A stretch of 64,000 nucleotides of DNA from Leptotrichia sp. oral taxon 215 str. W9775 (GCF_000469505.1 NZ_KI272826.1:55849-119848), one strand, 5' to 3'. Shown: positions 34,290 to 43,604, counted from the first letter of the stretch. A program made the numbers and translations. The notes: a model not told the origin generated them from the sequence alone.

Positions 34290-36323
34290 ATGGATTTTCT
34301 TTTTGAAATAGGACTGGAAGAGCTTCCTTCCAGATATGTAGATGAAACTGAAGCAAATTTGAAAAAGATAATGACAGAAAAATTGACAGACGAAAGAATT
34401 TCATTCTCTGATATCGAATCCTTCAGTACACCGAGAAGGGTTGCTGTTATTGTGAAGAATATTGCTGAAAAACAGCAGGATCTGGATAAAAAAAGTGTGG
34501 GACCGTCAATAGAAATTGCTTACAAGGACGGAAAACTTACAAAAGCAGGAGAAGGATTTATAAAATCCCAGAATGCGTCTGAAAGCGATGTTAAAATTGT
34601 AGAAAATGAAAAGGGAAAATATATTTCAATTGAAACATTTATTGCGGGAAAGGCAACTGAAGAGGTACTGCCGGAAATTCTGGACAGTGTTGTAAGAAAA
34701 ATAGAATTTGAAAAATCTATGAAATGGAGCGACAGAACATTCAGATTTGCAAGACCTATAAAATGGTTTGTAACACTTTTAGGAGACAAGGTGCTGCCTT
34801 TTGAATTTGAAGGGATAACAGGAAGCAATAAAACAAGAGGTATGAGATATTTTGCATCTCAGGATGCTGAAATACCTGCTCCGGCACAATATGAAGAAGT
34901 ACTGGAGAAGAACTGTGTCATAGCTAAAAAAGATAAAAGAAAAGAAGCAATTCTTAAAAGTATAAAAGAAAACTGCGAAAACGACGGAGACGTTGCAGTA
35001 GTAAACAACTATCTTCTGGAAGAGGTTATAAACCTTGTGGAATATCCTTATGCAATTAAGGGGGAATACAACAAGGATTATTTACTGCTGCCTGAAGATA
35101 TTACAACTATTACAATGGAAACACACCAGAGATATTTCCCTGTGAGGGATAAAAATGGAAAACTGACAAACAAGTTTATCCTTATAAGAAATGCTCCTGA
35201 ATATTCTGAAACTGTAAAGAAGGGTAATGAAAAGGTTATAGAGCCAAGACTTGCAGATGCAAAATTCTTCTTTGATGAGGATTTAAAAGGTAAATTTTCA
35301 GATAATGTGGAGAAATTGAAGGAAGTTACATTCCAGAAGGATATGGGAAGTATCTATGACAAGGTGGAAAGAAGTAAAAAAATAGCGGAATACCTTGTAG
35401 ATGAACTTAATCTTCAGGATAAAAAGGAAAATATACTGAGAACAGTTGAGCTTGCAAAAGCAGATTTAGTATCAAATGTAATAGCAGAAAAGGAATTTAC
35501 AAAACTTCAGGGATTCATGGGTTCAATTTATGCTGAAAAGCAGGGAGAAAACAAGGATGTTGCGGCAGGTATTTTTGAACATTACTTGCCAAGATACCAG
35601 GGAGATACATTGCCTGCCACAATAGAAGGAGCAATTGCAGGAATAGCTGATAAAATTGATACGGTTACAGGATGCTTTTCTGTTGGTTTAAAGCCTACAA
35701 GTTCGAAAGATCCGTATGCATTGAGACGTGCAATACAGGGAATAGTGTATGTCACATTGAATTCTAAGCTTGACTTTAATTATAAAAAGCTGATTGAAAA
35801 AGCATATGAAATTTTTTCGGAAGATAAAAAAATTCTTTCAGAAAATGTAGTTCAGGATATTACAGAATTCTTTAAACAGAGGGTTGTAAACGTTCTTTCT
35901 GAAAAATATAGCAAGGATTTGATTTCATATGAAATTGATCTTGAAGACAGTGTTGTAAAACTGGATGAAAGACTGGCAGTCCTTTCTGAACTGTCAAATA
36001 CAGAGCATTTTAAAACACTGATAAATCTTCTGAAACGTGTAAAAAATATAGTTAAGGAAGAAAAAGAGAACGATACATTGCTTGATGAGTCGTTATTTGA
36101 AAAAGAAGAGGAAAGAAACCTTTACAAATTCAGTAATGAGCTTGAAGCACTTGAAAATCAGGAATTTTCAGTTTATATAAAGACATTGCTTGAAAAATCT
36201 GATATAATAGATGAATACTTTGATAATGTAATCATTAATACAGAAAACAGTAAAATAAAAAATAATAGGATTGCACTGATGAAAAAAATAGAAAATTCTA
36301 TCGAAAAAATAATGATTATATAA
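34290..36323 (+). CDS. glyS: glycyl-tRNA synthetase beta subunit
   Basis: The tRNA-binding subunit of the heterotetrameric GlyRS. It is 677 residues, with the family N-terminus FLFEIGLEELPSRYV and the conserved FARPIKWFVTLLGD (about 152-165), ETHQRYFPVRD (about 279) and SSKDPYALRRA (about 471) blocks. The C-terminus carries the anticodon-binding/DALR-like helical region. AGAGAGGAG lies before the ATG. No strong terminator follows. The next 190 bases are an A-rich tract and the ompA promoter. Confidence 0.97.
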   Translation: MDFLFEIGLEELPSRYVDETEANLKKIMTEKLTDERISFSDIESFSTPRRVAVIVKNIAEKQQDLDKKSVGPSIEIAYKDGKLTKAGEGFIKSQNASESDVKIVENEKGKYISIETFIAGKATEEVLPEILDSVVRKIEFEKSMKWSDRTFRFARPIKWFVTLLGDKVLPFEFEGITGSNKTRGMRYFASQDAEIPAPAQYEEVLEKNCVIAKKDKRKEAILKSIKENCENDGDVAVVNNYLLEEVINLVEYPYAIKGEYNKDYLLLPEDITTITMETHQRYFPVRDKNGKLTNKFILIRNAPEYSETVKKGNEKVIEPRLADAKFFFDEDLKGKFSDNVEKLKEVTFQKDMGSIYDKVERSKKIAEYLVDELNLQDKKENILRTVELAKADLVSNVIAEKEFTKLQGFMGSIYAEKQGENKDVAAGIFEHYLPRYQGDTLPATIEGAIAGIADKIDTVTGCFSVGLKPTSSKDPYALRRAIQGIVYVTLNSKLDFNYKKLIEKAYEIFSEDKKILSENVVQDITEFFKQRVVNVLSEKYSKDLISYEIDLEDSVVKLDERLAVLSELSNTEHFKTLINLLKRVKNIVKEEKENDTLLDESLFEKEEERNLYKFSNELEALENQEFSVYIKTLLEKSDIIDEYFDNVIINTENSKIKNNRIALMKKIENSIEKIMII

Positions 36324-36425
36324 GGAAAGATTGAAAAATATTAAAAGTGAAAAATAGTTAAATTCCTTAATTTTAAAGGGATTGAAAAAAAAGTAAAATA
36401 AAAAAATTAAAAAACAAAAAAAGAG

Positions 36426-36454
36426 TTGATTTTTTTAGCAACTTATAGTATAAT
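36426..36454 (+). promoter_or_regulatory. strong promoter of ompA with upstream A-tracts
   Basis: TTGATT (36426-36431), 17 bases, TATAAT (36449-36454). The 40 bases upstream (36385-36424) are repeated A-tracts resembling an UP element, fitting a highly expressed porin. Confidence 0.75.
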
Positions 36455-36516
36455 CTTAGAAGAAAGTTAGGGAAACTATGAAATTAAATGATTTGAAATA
36501 TCAAGGAGGAAATTAA

Positions 36517-37602
36517 ATGAAAAAGTTAGTTATTTTAGGGACAGCTTTATTAGCATTAAATGCTATAGCGTCTGAAGGACAATTGAAATTCGGATACGAT
36601 TTCAGTAGAGATGCAAAATATGGTGAAGGAGAAAACCTTAAATTTAAAAAAGGACCAGTTCTTGGTGCAGAATACATCTTCGATAACCAAGGAGAATTTG
36701 AATGGGGAGTTGGAGCTGAATACAAATTATCTTCAAATTCAGGAAAATTAAAAGATAAATTCAACAACAAACAATTTAGAAGTGCACCTGTGTATGCATT
36801 AGGAAAATTCAACCTAGTAACTACACAATCTGGAAATGATGCTTTATACGTATTAGGAAGAGCAGGATATAACTTCGCTAATGAAGCTAGAGAATTAGCT
36901 TCTGATACAGATATTTCTGGTGGATTATATGGAGCAGTTGGATTAGGAACTGAATTTGGACCAGTTTCATTAGAAGCTTTATATGAAAAAGCAGGATTCT
37001 CAGAAAAAGATAGAACAACTGGAGATAGAGAAAGAAATTCATTAGACACATTTGGAGTAAGAGTTGGATACAGATTCGGTCAATTGAAAAATGACAGAGG
37101 ACCAAAAATAGTTAAAGAAGTTGTTACTGTTGAAAAACCAGTAGAAGTTGTAAAACCAGCTCCACAACCAAAAGTAATTGGTGCTAAAACTGTTGAATTA
37201 CCATTCAGCTGTTCAGCAAGCGAAAAGAAATGTGTAATCAGAGGATTTAAAGTTGACGGAAGAGTACCTAACGAAGCTGAAGCTAGAGATTTAGGAACTA
37301 TCGCAAACGTAATCAACCAATTCGCTGAAGGTGGATCAATCGATTTCGTTGGACATACAGATTCTACAGGATCAGATGCTTACAACCAAAAATTATCAGT
37401 ATCAAGAGCACAAAACGTTGCTAGATTATTGAAAGAATATGGATTGAAAAACACAGTTTCTTACGGAACTATCACAGGAAGAGGAGAATCTCAACCAGTT
37501 GATACTAACAACACAGTTAAAGGAAGATACAATAACAGAAGAGTTGAATTATTCTTCCAAAATGTAGATTTCGAAAACGTAAGATTTGTTGATGGAAACT
37601 AA
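36517..37602 (+). CDS. OmpA-family outer-membrane protein
   Basis: A major outer-membrane protein candidate of 361 residues. The signal peptide (KKLVILGTALLALNAIA) is cleaved near residue 19. Residues about 20-190 are an eight-strand-like beta barrel, followed by a Pro/Val linker (VEKPVEVVKPAPQPK near 208) and a C-terminal OmpA domain (about 240-355). The peptidoglycan-binding motif is visible as VGHTDSTGSDAYNQKLS and SRAQNVARLLKEYG, with GRYNNRRVELFF. Codons favour C-ending Asn, Phe and Ile and CCA, unlike neighbours, indicating strong expression. It anchors the outer membrane to the wall. Own promoter and terminator. Confidence 0.93.
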   Translation: MKKLVILGTALLALNAIASEGQLKFGYDFSRDAKYGEGENLKFKKGPVLGAEYIFDNQGEFEWGVGAEYKLSSNSGKLKDKFNNKQFRSAPVYALGKFNLVTTQSGNDALYVLGRAGYNFANEARELASDTDISGGLYGAVGLGTEFGPVSLEALYEKAGFSEKDRTTGDRERNSLDTFGVRVGYRFGQLKNDRGPKIVKEVVTVEKPVEVVKPAPQPKVIGAKTVELPFSCSASEKKCVIRGFKVDGRVPNEAEARDLGTIANVINQFAEGGSIDFVGHTDSTGSDAYNQKLSVSRAQNVARLLKEYGLKNTVSYGTITGRGESQPVDTNNTVKGRYNNRRVELFFQNVDFENVRFVDGN

Positions 37603-37621
37603 TTTTAAATAATATAGAATT

Positions 37622-37652
37622 GCCTTGAAGTTTTACTTCAGGGCTTTTTTTT
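37622..37652 (+). terminator. ompA terminator
   Basis: A 9-bp stem (GCCTTGAAG with CTTCAGGGC, 37622-37630 / 37636-37644, 5-base loop) followed by eight T residues. Confidence 0.85.
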
Positions 37653-37662
37653 GTTTTATTTA

Positions 37663-37691
37663 TTCAATTTTTTCAAAAAATGTGGTAAAAT
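37663..37691 (+). promoter_or_regulatory. promoter of adk
   Basis: TTCAAT (37663-37668), 17 bases, TAAAAT (37686-37691). AAAGGAG in the leader (about 37722-37728) is some 36 bases before the adk ATG. A short TCACG/CGTGTGA pairing between them could bring it closer. Confidence 0.6.
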
Positions 37692-37763
37692 AAATAACAG
37701 ATAGGGAAACTACTAATATAGAAAGGAGTCACGGTTAAGTAACATATATCGTGTGAAAAAAAT

Positions 37764-38393
37764 ATGAACATAGTATTATTTGGAGCTCCAGGAGCAGGAA
37801 AAGGAACTCAGGCGAAAGAACTTATAAAAAAATATGAAATACCTCAAATTTCTACAGGAGATATTTTAAGAGCGGCAATAGCAAATAAAACTCCGTTAGG
37901 ATTAGAAGCAAAAAAACTTATGGATGAAGGTAAACTTGTATCTGATGAAATAGTAAACGGACTTGTAGAAGCAAGACTTCAGGAAGATGACTGCAAAAAA
38001 GGGTTTATTCTTGACGGATTTCCTAGAACTGTTGCTCAGGCCGAGGAATTAGATAAAATATTGGAAAAATCCAACAGGGAAATTGAAAAGGTAATTGCCC
38101 TTGATGTAAGTGATGATGAAATAATAGAAAGAATTACAGGAAGAAGAGTATCTAAAAAGACAGGAAAAATATACCACATAAAATATAATCCGCCTGTTGA
38201 TGAAAATCCGGAAGACCTTGAACAGAGAGCTGACGACAATGAAGAAACAGTGAAAAAAAGACTGGCAGTTTACAATGAACAGACAGCTCCGGTTTTAGAT
38301 TTCTATAAAAAACAGAACAAGGTTTATTCTGTGGATGGAGCAAAAAAACTGGATGAAATAACAAAGGATATAATCGAAATATTGGAGAAATAG
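37764..38393 (+). CDS. adk: adenylate kinase
   Basis: Interconverts ATP + AMP and 2 ADP in the cytoplasm. It is 209 residues. The P-loop is GAPGAGKGTQ (7-16), the AMP site includes ISTGDILR (29-36) and LDGFPRT (82-88), and the LID begins with ITGRRVSKKTGKIYH (about 121-135). The LID has no zinc cysteines, so it is the non-zinc type. The usual secY neighbour is absent. Here it lies alone after ompA and before map. No ribosome site lies close to the ATG. Confidence 0.96.
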   Translation: MNIVLFGAPGAGKGTQAKELIKKYEIPQISTGDILRAAIANKTPLGLEAKKLMDEGKLVSDEIVNGLVEARLQEDDCKKGFILDGFPRTVAQAEELDKILEKSNREIEKVIALDVSDDEIIERITGRRVSKKTGKIYHIKYNPPVDENPEDLEQRADDNEETVKKRLAVYNEQTAPVLDFYKKQNKVYSVDGAKKLDEITKDIIEILEK

Positions 38394-38517
38394 TAAAATA
38401 AAGTGATTATATTTATCAGAATCTGAAATAAAGTTTCTGATAAAATTTTAAAGAAAAAGCCCATTTTTAACAGGAATTATTTTCAAATAACTAAAAATGG
38501 CAGAAAGAGTAAGTACA

Positions 38518-39291
38518 ATGATAATTTATAAAACAATGGATGAAATAAAAAAGATAAAAAAAGCAAATGAAATTATAGCGAGACTGTTTGAAGATGTACT
38601 GCCTCAGTATATTAAGCCGGGAATAAGTACACATGAACTGGATCAGATAGCGGAAGACTACATGAGATCTCAGGGTGCAATTCCAGGGACAAAAGGATAT
38701 GATATAGGAAGACCTTATCCTCCGTATCCGGCAGCTACATGTATTTCTGTAAATGAAGTTGTAGTGCATGGAATTCCAAGTAAAAAGCAGATCCTGAAAG
38801 AGGGAGACATACTGACAGTTGATACAGTTACGGTGCTTGACGGATATTTTGGAGATGCGGCAATAACTTATGCTGTAGGAGAAATAGACGAAGAAGCAAA
38901 AAAACTTATGGAAGTTACTAAAAAGGCCAGAGATATTGGAATTGAAGCGGCACGTGCCGGAAATAGAATAGGTGACATAGGGCATACTATTCAGGAATAT
39001 GTGGAAAGTTTTGGATTTTCTCTTGTAAGAGATTTTGCAGGACATGGTGTCGGAAAAGAAATGCACGAAGACCCAATAATTCCAAACTATGGAAAAGCTG
39101 GAACTGGTGCAAAAATTGAAGATGGAATGGTAATTACTGTTGAGCCTATGGTAAATGTAGGGACTTACAAGGTAAAAATACTTCAGGATATGTGGACAGC
39201 TGTCACAAAAGACGGTAAAAGATCTGCCCAGTATGAACACAGTCTTGCAATTGTAGATGGAAAACCTTTAATATTAAGTGTAAAGGACTAG
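38518..39291 (+). CDS. map: methionine aminopeptidase, type I
   Basis: Removes the initiator methionine from new proteins. It is about 257 residues with the pita-bread fold. Metal ligands are visible in order: Asp in TVDTVTVLDGYFGDAA (about 100-112), His in GHGVGKEMHEDP (about 173), and Glu residues in TVEPMVN (about 207) and YEHSLAIV (about 238). The frame also has an ATG at 38497, but that lies in a hairpin (38461-38500). The later ATG gives MIIYKTMDEI, like other MetAPs. Neither has a good ribosome site, so the start is uncertain by seven codons. Confidence 0.94.
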   Translation: MIIYKTMDEIKKIKKANEIIARLFEDVLPQYIKPGISTHELDQIAEDYMRSQGAIPGTKGYDIGRPYPPYPAATCISVNEVVVHGIPSKKQILKEGDILTVDTVTVLDGYFGDAAITYAVGEIDEEAKKLMEVTKKARDIGIEAARAGNRIGDIGHTIQEYVESFGFSLVRDFAGHGVGKEMHEDPIIPNYGKAGTGAKIEDGMVITVEPMVNVGTYKVKILQDMWTAVTKDGKRSAQYEHSLAIVDGKPLILSVKD

Positions 39292-39347
39292 AAAATATTA
39301 GTATAAAATAGCCGTTTACAGAAAGTTTAATATATTGGAGGTTGAAA

Positions 39348-39713
39348 TTGGGTATTATTGCTGGATTGTTAATATTGCTTGTGGCGGTGGAGCATATCTA
39401 TATTCTGATTATAGAAATGTTCTTCAGTGAAAGCAAAGTTGCCCAGAGAAGTTTTGGGCTTGAAAAAGAGTTTCTTAAAGATGAAAGAGTAAAAATAATG
39501 ATGGCTAATCAAGGACTATATAATGGATTTCTGGCGATGGGATTAATATGGAGCATATTTGAGACAGGTGTATTTCAGATTCAGCTTGCCATATTTTTTC
39601 TGTCATGCGTGGTGTGTGCGGCAATATATGGTGCTGTTACAGTTTCATACAGAATTCTTCTTATGCAGGGAGTTCCTGCTATTTTGGCTTTGTTGGCTAT
39701 ATTTGCTATATAA
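39348..39713 (+). CDS. DUF1304 membrane protein
   Basis: A small integral membrane protein of about 121 residues with four hydrophobic helices and no known biochemical role. It matches the DUF1304 pattern: VEHIYILIIEMFF in the first helix, ANQGLYNGFLAMGLIW (about 50-65) and a C-terminal GVPAILALLAIF. The start is taken as TTG 39348, 6 bases after GGAGG. A TTG at 39342 would abut the ribosome site directly. It sits between map and galE, 20 bases before galE. Confidence 0.8.
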   Translation: MGIIAGLLILLVAVEHIYILIIEMFFSESKVAQRSFGLEKEFLKDERVKIMMANQGLYNGFLAMGLIWSIFETGVFQIQLAIFFLSCVVCAAIYGAVTVSYRILLMQGVPAILALLAIFAI

Positions 39714-39733
39714 AATAAAGGAGAAATTACACT

Positions 39734-40756
39734 ATGGAAACAGTTTTGGTAACAGGAGGAGCAGGGTACATAGGCTCCCATACAGTACTGGATTTGATAA
39801 AAAAAGGTTTCGATGTTATTATTGCTGATGATTTCAGCAATTCAAGTAAAAAAGTTATAAGTATTCTGGAAAGGCTGGCAGACAGGAAAATAAAATATTA
39901 TGAACTGGATATACGTAATAAGGAAGGTTTAAGGGAAGTTTTCAAGGAAAATAAAATTGATGCTGTCATTAACTTTGCCGGATATAAGGCGGTAGGTGAA
40001 TCAGTTGAAAAGCCTCTTATGTATTATGATAATAACCTAATAGGAATGATAGTTCTTCTTGAAGTTATGCAGGAATTTTCAGTGAAAAAACTTGTGTTCA
40101 GCTCTTCAGCTACGGTTTACGGTATTCCAAAGGCAATGCCATTAGTGGAAGACAATGACATGGGAGCTACAAATCCTTATGGAAGAACAAAACTTATGAT
40201 AGAGCATATTCTTGTGGATCTGGCCGCATCAGATGATTCATGGGAAATAATAGCATTAAGATATTTCAATCCTCTAGGTGCACATGAAAGTGGAGATATA
40301 GGGGAAGACCCTAATGGAATTCCTAACAACCTTGCACCTTACATCACTCAGGTGGCAGTAGGAAAACTTGAAAAATTAAGCGTATTCGGAGATGACTATG
40401 ATACACCTGATGGAACATGTATAAGGGACTTTATCCATATAAATGACCTGGCGGCAGGACATTCAGCCTCAATTAAATATCTTGTTTCAGGAAAAGGTAA
40501 AGGATTTGAAGCGATTAATCTTGGAAGCGGAAAAGGATATAGTGTCCTTGAAATAGTTGAAAATTTTGAAAAGGCGGTAGGAAAGAAAATACCTTATGTC
40601 ATAGCAGGACGTCGTGCAGGGGATATTCCAGTATCTTATGCACGTATAGATAAGGCTAAAAATCTGTTAGGTTGGGAACCTACATATACAATAGAGCAGA
40701 TGTGTGCAGATTCATGGAACTGGCAGAAGAAAAATCCTAATGGATATAAGGATTAG
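39734..40756 (+). CDS. galE: UDP-glucose 4-epimerase
   Basis: Interconverts UDP-glucose and UDP-galactose (Leloir pathway and surface polysaccharide precursors). It is 340 residues, an extended short-chain dehydrogenase. The NAD-binding loop is GGAGYIGSH (8-16). Catalytic residues lie in SSSATVYG (about 122-129) and the YxxxK in NPYGRTKL (about 148-155). Later blocks ALRYFNPLGAH and GTCIRDFIHINDLA are GalE-specific. AAAGGAGAAA precedes the ATG. No galK or galT is adjacent. Confidence 0.95.
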   Translation: METVLVTGGAGYIGSHTVLDLIKKGFDVIIADDFSNSSKKVISILERLADRKIKYYELDIRNKEGLREVFKENKIDAVINFAGYKAVGESVEKPLMYYDNNLIGMIVLLEVMQEFSVKKLVFSSSATVYGIPKAMPLVEDNDMGATNPYGRTKLMIEHILVDLAASDDSWEIIALRYFNPLGAHESGDIGEDPNGIPNNLAPYITQVAVGKLEKLSVFGDDYDTPDGTCIRDFIHINDLAAGHSASIKYLVSGKGKGFEAINLGSGKGYSVLEIVENFEKAVGKKIPYVIAGRRAGDIPVSYARIDKAKNLLGWEPTYTIEQMCADSWNWQKKNPNGYKD

Positions 40757-40843
40757 TACATAAATATTTTTAAAATTATTAAAATGAAGAAATGGAACTG
40801 TAAAAAATGGGGAGATAAAAATAAGTCTGTAAAGGTGATTTTA

Positions 40844-40891
40844 ATGTATTTTCTTGTTTGTTCAGTTCCATTTTTGCAACATATACTATAG
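40844..40891 (+). other. possible 15-codon leader ORF before pepE
   Basis: AAAGGTGA (40831-40838) is followed by ATG 40844 and 15 codons of mostly hydrophobic residues ending at TAG. The ORF overlaps the right arm of an 11-bp inverted repeat (AAATGGAACTG about 40790 with CAGTTCCATTT about 40865-40875). It could be a leader peptide or chance. Confidence 0.25.
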
Positions 40892-40911
40892 TCAGAAAAG
40901 GAGAAGGACTT

Positions 40912-41622
40912 ATGGGAAGAATAGTGGCTATAGGCGGAGGAGAAATAAAAGATGGAGAGACTTTAAACATTGACAAATTTATAGTTTCACTTTCTGGAAA
41001 AGAAAGACCTTCGCTGCTCTTTATTCCTACTGCGAGTCATGATGCGGAGGGATATATTGAAACTGTTAAAAAAGTTTACGGAGAACTTGGATGTGATGTA
41101 AAAATTCTCTATCTGACAAAGGAAAATATTGAAGAGGATGACATAAGAGATACAATATTAAAATCTGATATTATATATGTTGGAGGGGGAAATACAGAAT
41201 ATATGATGAAAATCTGGGAAAAATATTCAGTAGATAAATACTTGAAGGAAGCATATAAGAAAAATATTGTGCTTTCCGGACTAAGTGCAGGGTCACTATG
41301 CTGGTTTAAGGCTGGATTCAGTGACAGTGAATTTATTGAAGGGATAGATAGACCGAGGTATAAATGGGTGAAAGGACTGGGTATTTTACCATATCTGAAT
41401 AATGTCCATTATGAGGAAGAGGAAAGAAAAGAATTTGATGAAATAATGAAAAAAGAAAGTACAGATGCGATTGCACTTGAAAGTAATGTTGCATTTGTTG
41501 AAATGGATGGAAAAACTTTTTATATAAGGGCAGACAAAAAAAGAAGTGCATATTATTTTTTGCGTAAGGGAAAGAATCTGGAAAAACATATGATAAAAGA
41601 AGAGGAGTATTTAGATATCTAA
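40912..41622 (+). CDS. peptidase E-like serine peptidase (family S51)
   Basis: A cytoplasmic dipeptidase-type protein of 237 residues. Family S51 members cleave Asp-X dipeptides or process cyanophycin fragments. The amidotransferase-like fold is shown by IVAIGGGEI at the start, SDIIYVGGGNTEYM (about 84-97) and the nucleophile serine elbow LSGLSAGSLCW (about 124-134). The frame is open from 40858, but AAAAGGAGAAGG is just before ATG 40912. It may share a transcript with the threonine aldolase downstream, which also suggests amino-acid scavenging. Confidence 0.82.
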   Translation: MGRIVAIGGGEIKDGETLNIDKFIVSLSGKERPSLLFIPTASHDAEGYIETVKKVYGELGCDVKILYLTKENIEEDDIRDTILKSDIIYVGGGNTEYMMKIWEKYSVDKYLKEAYKKNIVLSGLSAGSLCWFKAGFSDSEFIEGIDRPRYKWVKGLGILPYLNNVHYEEEERKEFDEIMKKESTDAIALESNVAFVEMDGKTFYIRADKKRSAYYFLRKGKNLEKHMIKEEEYLDI

Positions 41623-41667
41623 ATTTACATAATGCAAGTATTTAAATGAAGTTGAAAGGAGAGAGAC

Positions 41668-42693
41668 ATGCTGTATTTTGCAAATGATTACACAGAAGGA
41701 GCCTGCAAGGAGATACTGGATGCATTTATAAGGACAAATGATGAGAAGCTTCCGGGATATGGAACTGACAAGTATACTTTAAGTGCGAAGGAGAAAATAA
41801 AGAAGGCGTGTAAAAATGATAATGCAGATGTGTACCTTTTAACAGGAGGAACCCAGACAAATGCAGTTGTAATAGATGCCCTGCTGGAATCTTATGAAGG
41901 AGCTGTTGCAGCTGAAACAGGCCATATAAACGTACATGAATCAGGAGCGATAGAATTCACAGGCCATAAGGTGATGCCACTACCTCAGCATGAAGGGAAA
42001 ATAAATACTGTAGAATTAAGAAAATTCATTGAGACATTTTACAATGATCAGAACCATCAGCATATGGTCTATCCTGGAATGGTTTATATTTCCCACCCTA
42101 CAGAATACGGAACTCTTTATACAAAAGAAGATTTAACGGAACTTAGTAAAGTCTGCAGAGATTATGGAATACCTCTGTTTGTGGACGGAGCTAGACTTGG
42201 ATATGGCCTGATGGCTAAAAATACCGATGTTACACTGGAAGTTTTATGTGAGCTGTGTGATGTGTTTTACATTGGAGGAACAAAAATAGGGGCATTGTCC
42301 GGAGAAGCAATTGTCTTCACGCATAATAATGCACCAAAAAATTTCGTCACATTTATAAAACAGCATGGAGCATTGCTTGCAAAGGGAAGACTTCTGGGAG
42401 TGCAGTTTGACACGCTGTTTACAGATAATCTGTACTTCAGGATAAGTAAACATGCCATAGAAATGTCGGAAATATTAAAAAGGGAACTGGCTGAAAAAGG
42501 ATACAGATTCTACTTTGAATCACCTACAAATCAGCAGTTTATAATAGTTGAAAACAGTAAAATGGAAGAGCTTTCAAAACGTGTTGTATTCAGCTTCTGG
42601 GAAAAATACGATGAAAACCATACAGTTATAAGATTTGCCACAAGCTGGGCAACCAGAAAGGAAGATGTGATAAAACTTATGGAATTGTTATAA
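41668..42693 (+). CDS. low-specificity threonine aldolase / beta-eliminating lyase
   Basis: A PLP enzyme (fold type I, beta-eliminating lyase family) that typically splits threonine to glycine and acetaldehyde. It is 341 residues. Visible motifs are LLTGGTQTNAVV (about 54-65), HINVHESGAIE (about 87-97), FVDGARLGYGLMA (about 171-183) and the PLP lysine in YIGGTKIGAL (about 205). GAAAGGAGAG precedes the ATG. The preceding peptidase E could feed it amino acids. Strict substrate preference is not readable. Confidence 0.9.
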   Translation: MLYFANDYTEGACKEILDAFIRTNDEKLPGYGTDKYTLSAKEKIKKACKNDNADVYLLTGGTQTNAVVIDALLESYEGAVAAETGHINVHESGAIEFTGHKVMPLPQHEGKINTVELRKFIETFYNDQNHQHMVYPGMVYISHPTEYGTLYTKEDLTELSKVCRDYGIPLFVDGARLGYGLMAKNTDVTLEVLCELCDVFYIGGTKIGALSGEAIVFTHNNAPKNFVTFIKQHGALLAKGRLLGVQFDTLFTDNLYFRISKHAIEMSEILKRELAEKGYRFYFESPTNQQFIIVENSKMEELSKRVVFSFWEKYDENHTVIRFATSWATRKEDVIKLMELL

Positions 42694-42724
42694 ATAAAGC
42701 TTTTCTGTAATTACAATACTGAAC

Positions 42725-42753
42725 TGGAAAATATTAAATTTAGTTAATATAAT
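42725..42753 (+). promoter_or_regulatory. promoter of the HAD phosphatase gene
   Basis: TGGAAA (42725-42730), 17 bases, TATAAT (42748-42753), about 28 bases before the ATG. Confidence 0.6.
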
Positions 42754-42781
42754 GAAAGAAATCTAAAAATGGAGGAAAAGA

Positions 42782-43591
42782 ATGGAGTATAAACTGATTG
42801 CTACTGATATGGATGGAACATTATTAAATGATGAACATTTCACTTCAGCAGGAAATATTGAAGCAATAAAAGAGATTCAGAAAAAAGGGGTGAAGTTCGT
42901 TCTGGCAAGCGGAAGACCAAGTTTTGCAATGTTTGAATATGCTAAAGAACTGGAAATGGATAAACTTGGGGGATATGTATTGGCATTTAACGGTGGTCAG
43001 CTTATAGATATGACTGATAGGAAAATGATTTTTCATGAAGGGCTTGACTGGGAAGATATAAGAAAAATATACGAACTTTCATGTGAAATTGAAATTCCGA
43101 TGGTTTTATATGGAGATGATACTGTTTATGCAAGCAAGGATACTGAAAATACAAGATTTGAAGCAAAACTGTGCGGAATGAAGTTTACAGAGTTTGGAAG
43201 TCTTGAGGAACTTAAAGGCTACGGAATTGACAAAACTACAAAATCCATGCTTATAAGCGATCCTGAAACAGTAAAAAAAGCGGAAGAACATATGAAATCA
43301 AAATATGGAAATGACTATTTTATAGCAATATCCAAACCTATCTTTCTTGAAATTGCAAATAAAAATATAAATAAAGGTAAAACATTGAGAAAGCTGGGAG
43401 AGTTAATAGGTATAAAAATGGAAGAAATGATAGCTGTAGGAGACAGTTATAATGATATTCCGCTTCTTGAGGTGGTAGGTATGCCGGTTGCAGTTGCCAA
43501 TGCAAATGACGAAATAAAGGCAATGTCAAAGTTTGAAAGTACTTCAAATAATGATGATGCATTAAAGACAGTTATTGAAAAGTTTTTTTAG
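42782..43591 (+). CDS. Cof-type HAD-IIB phosphatase
   Basis: A cytoplasmic haloacid-dehalogenase phosphatase acting on sugar phosphates, pyridoxal phosphate or similar. It is 269 residues with motif I DMDGTLLND (9-17), motif II LASGRP (about 41-46), the C2B cap in the middle, motif III lysine in NKNINKGKTLRKLG (about 199), and motif IV GDSYNDIPLLE (about 220-230). GGAGG precedes the ATG. The substrate cannot be given. It stands alone between threonine aldolase and the ribosomal cluster. Confidence 0.9.
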   Translation: MEYKLIATDMDGTLLNDEHFTSAGNIEAIKEIQKKGVKFVLASGRPSFAMFEYAKELEMDKLGGYVLAFNGGQLIDMTDRKMIFHEGLDWEDIRKIYELSCEIEIPMVLYGDDTVYASKDTENTRFEAKLCGMKFTEFGSLEELKGYGIDKTTKSMLISDPETVKKAEEHMKSKYGNDYFIAISKPIFLEIANKNINKGKTLRKLGELIGIKMEEMIAVGDSYNDIPLLEVVGMPVAVANANDEIKAMSKFESTSNNDDALKTVIEKFF

Positions 43592-43604
43592 TAATAAATA
43601 AAGA

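Noticed and set aside
36513..37049. 178-residue antisense ORF opposite ompA
   Set aside because: Shadow of strongly biased ompA codons; no start signals.
38491..39240. 249-residue antisense ORF opposite map
   Set aside because: Cys/Phe/Tyr-rich shadow translation of the map coding strand, with no family resemblance.
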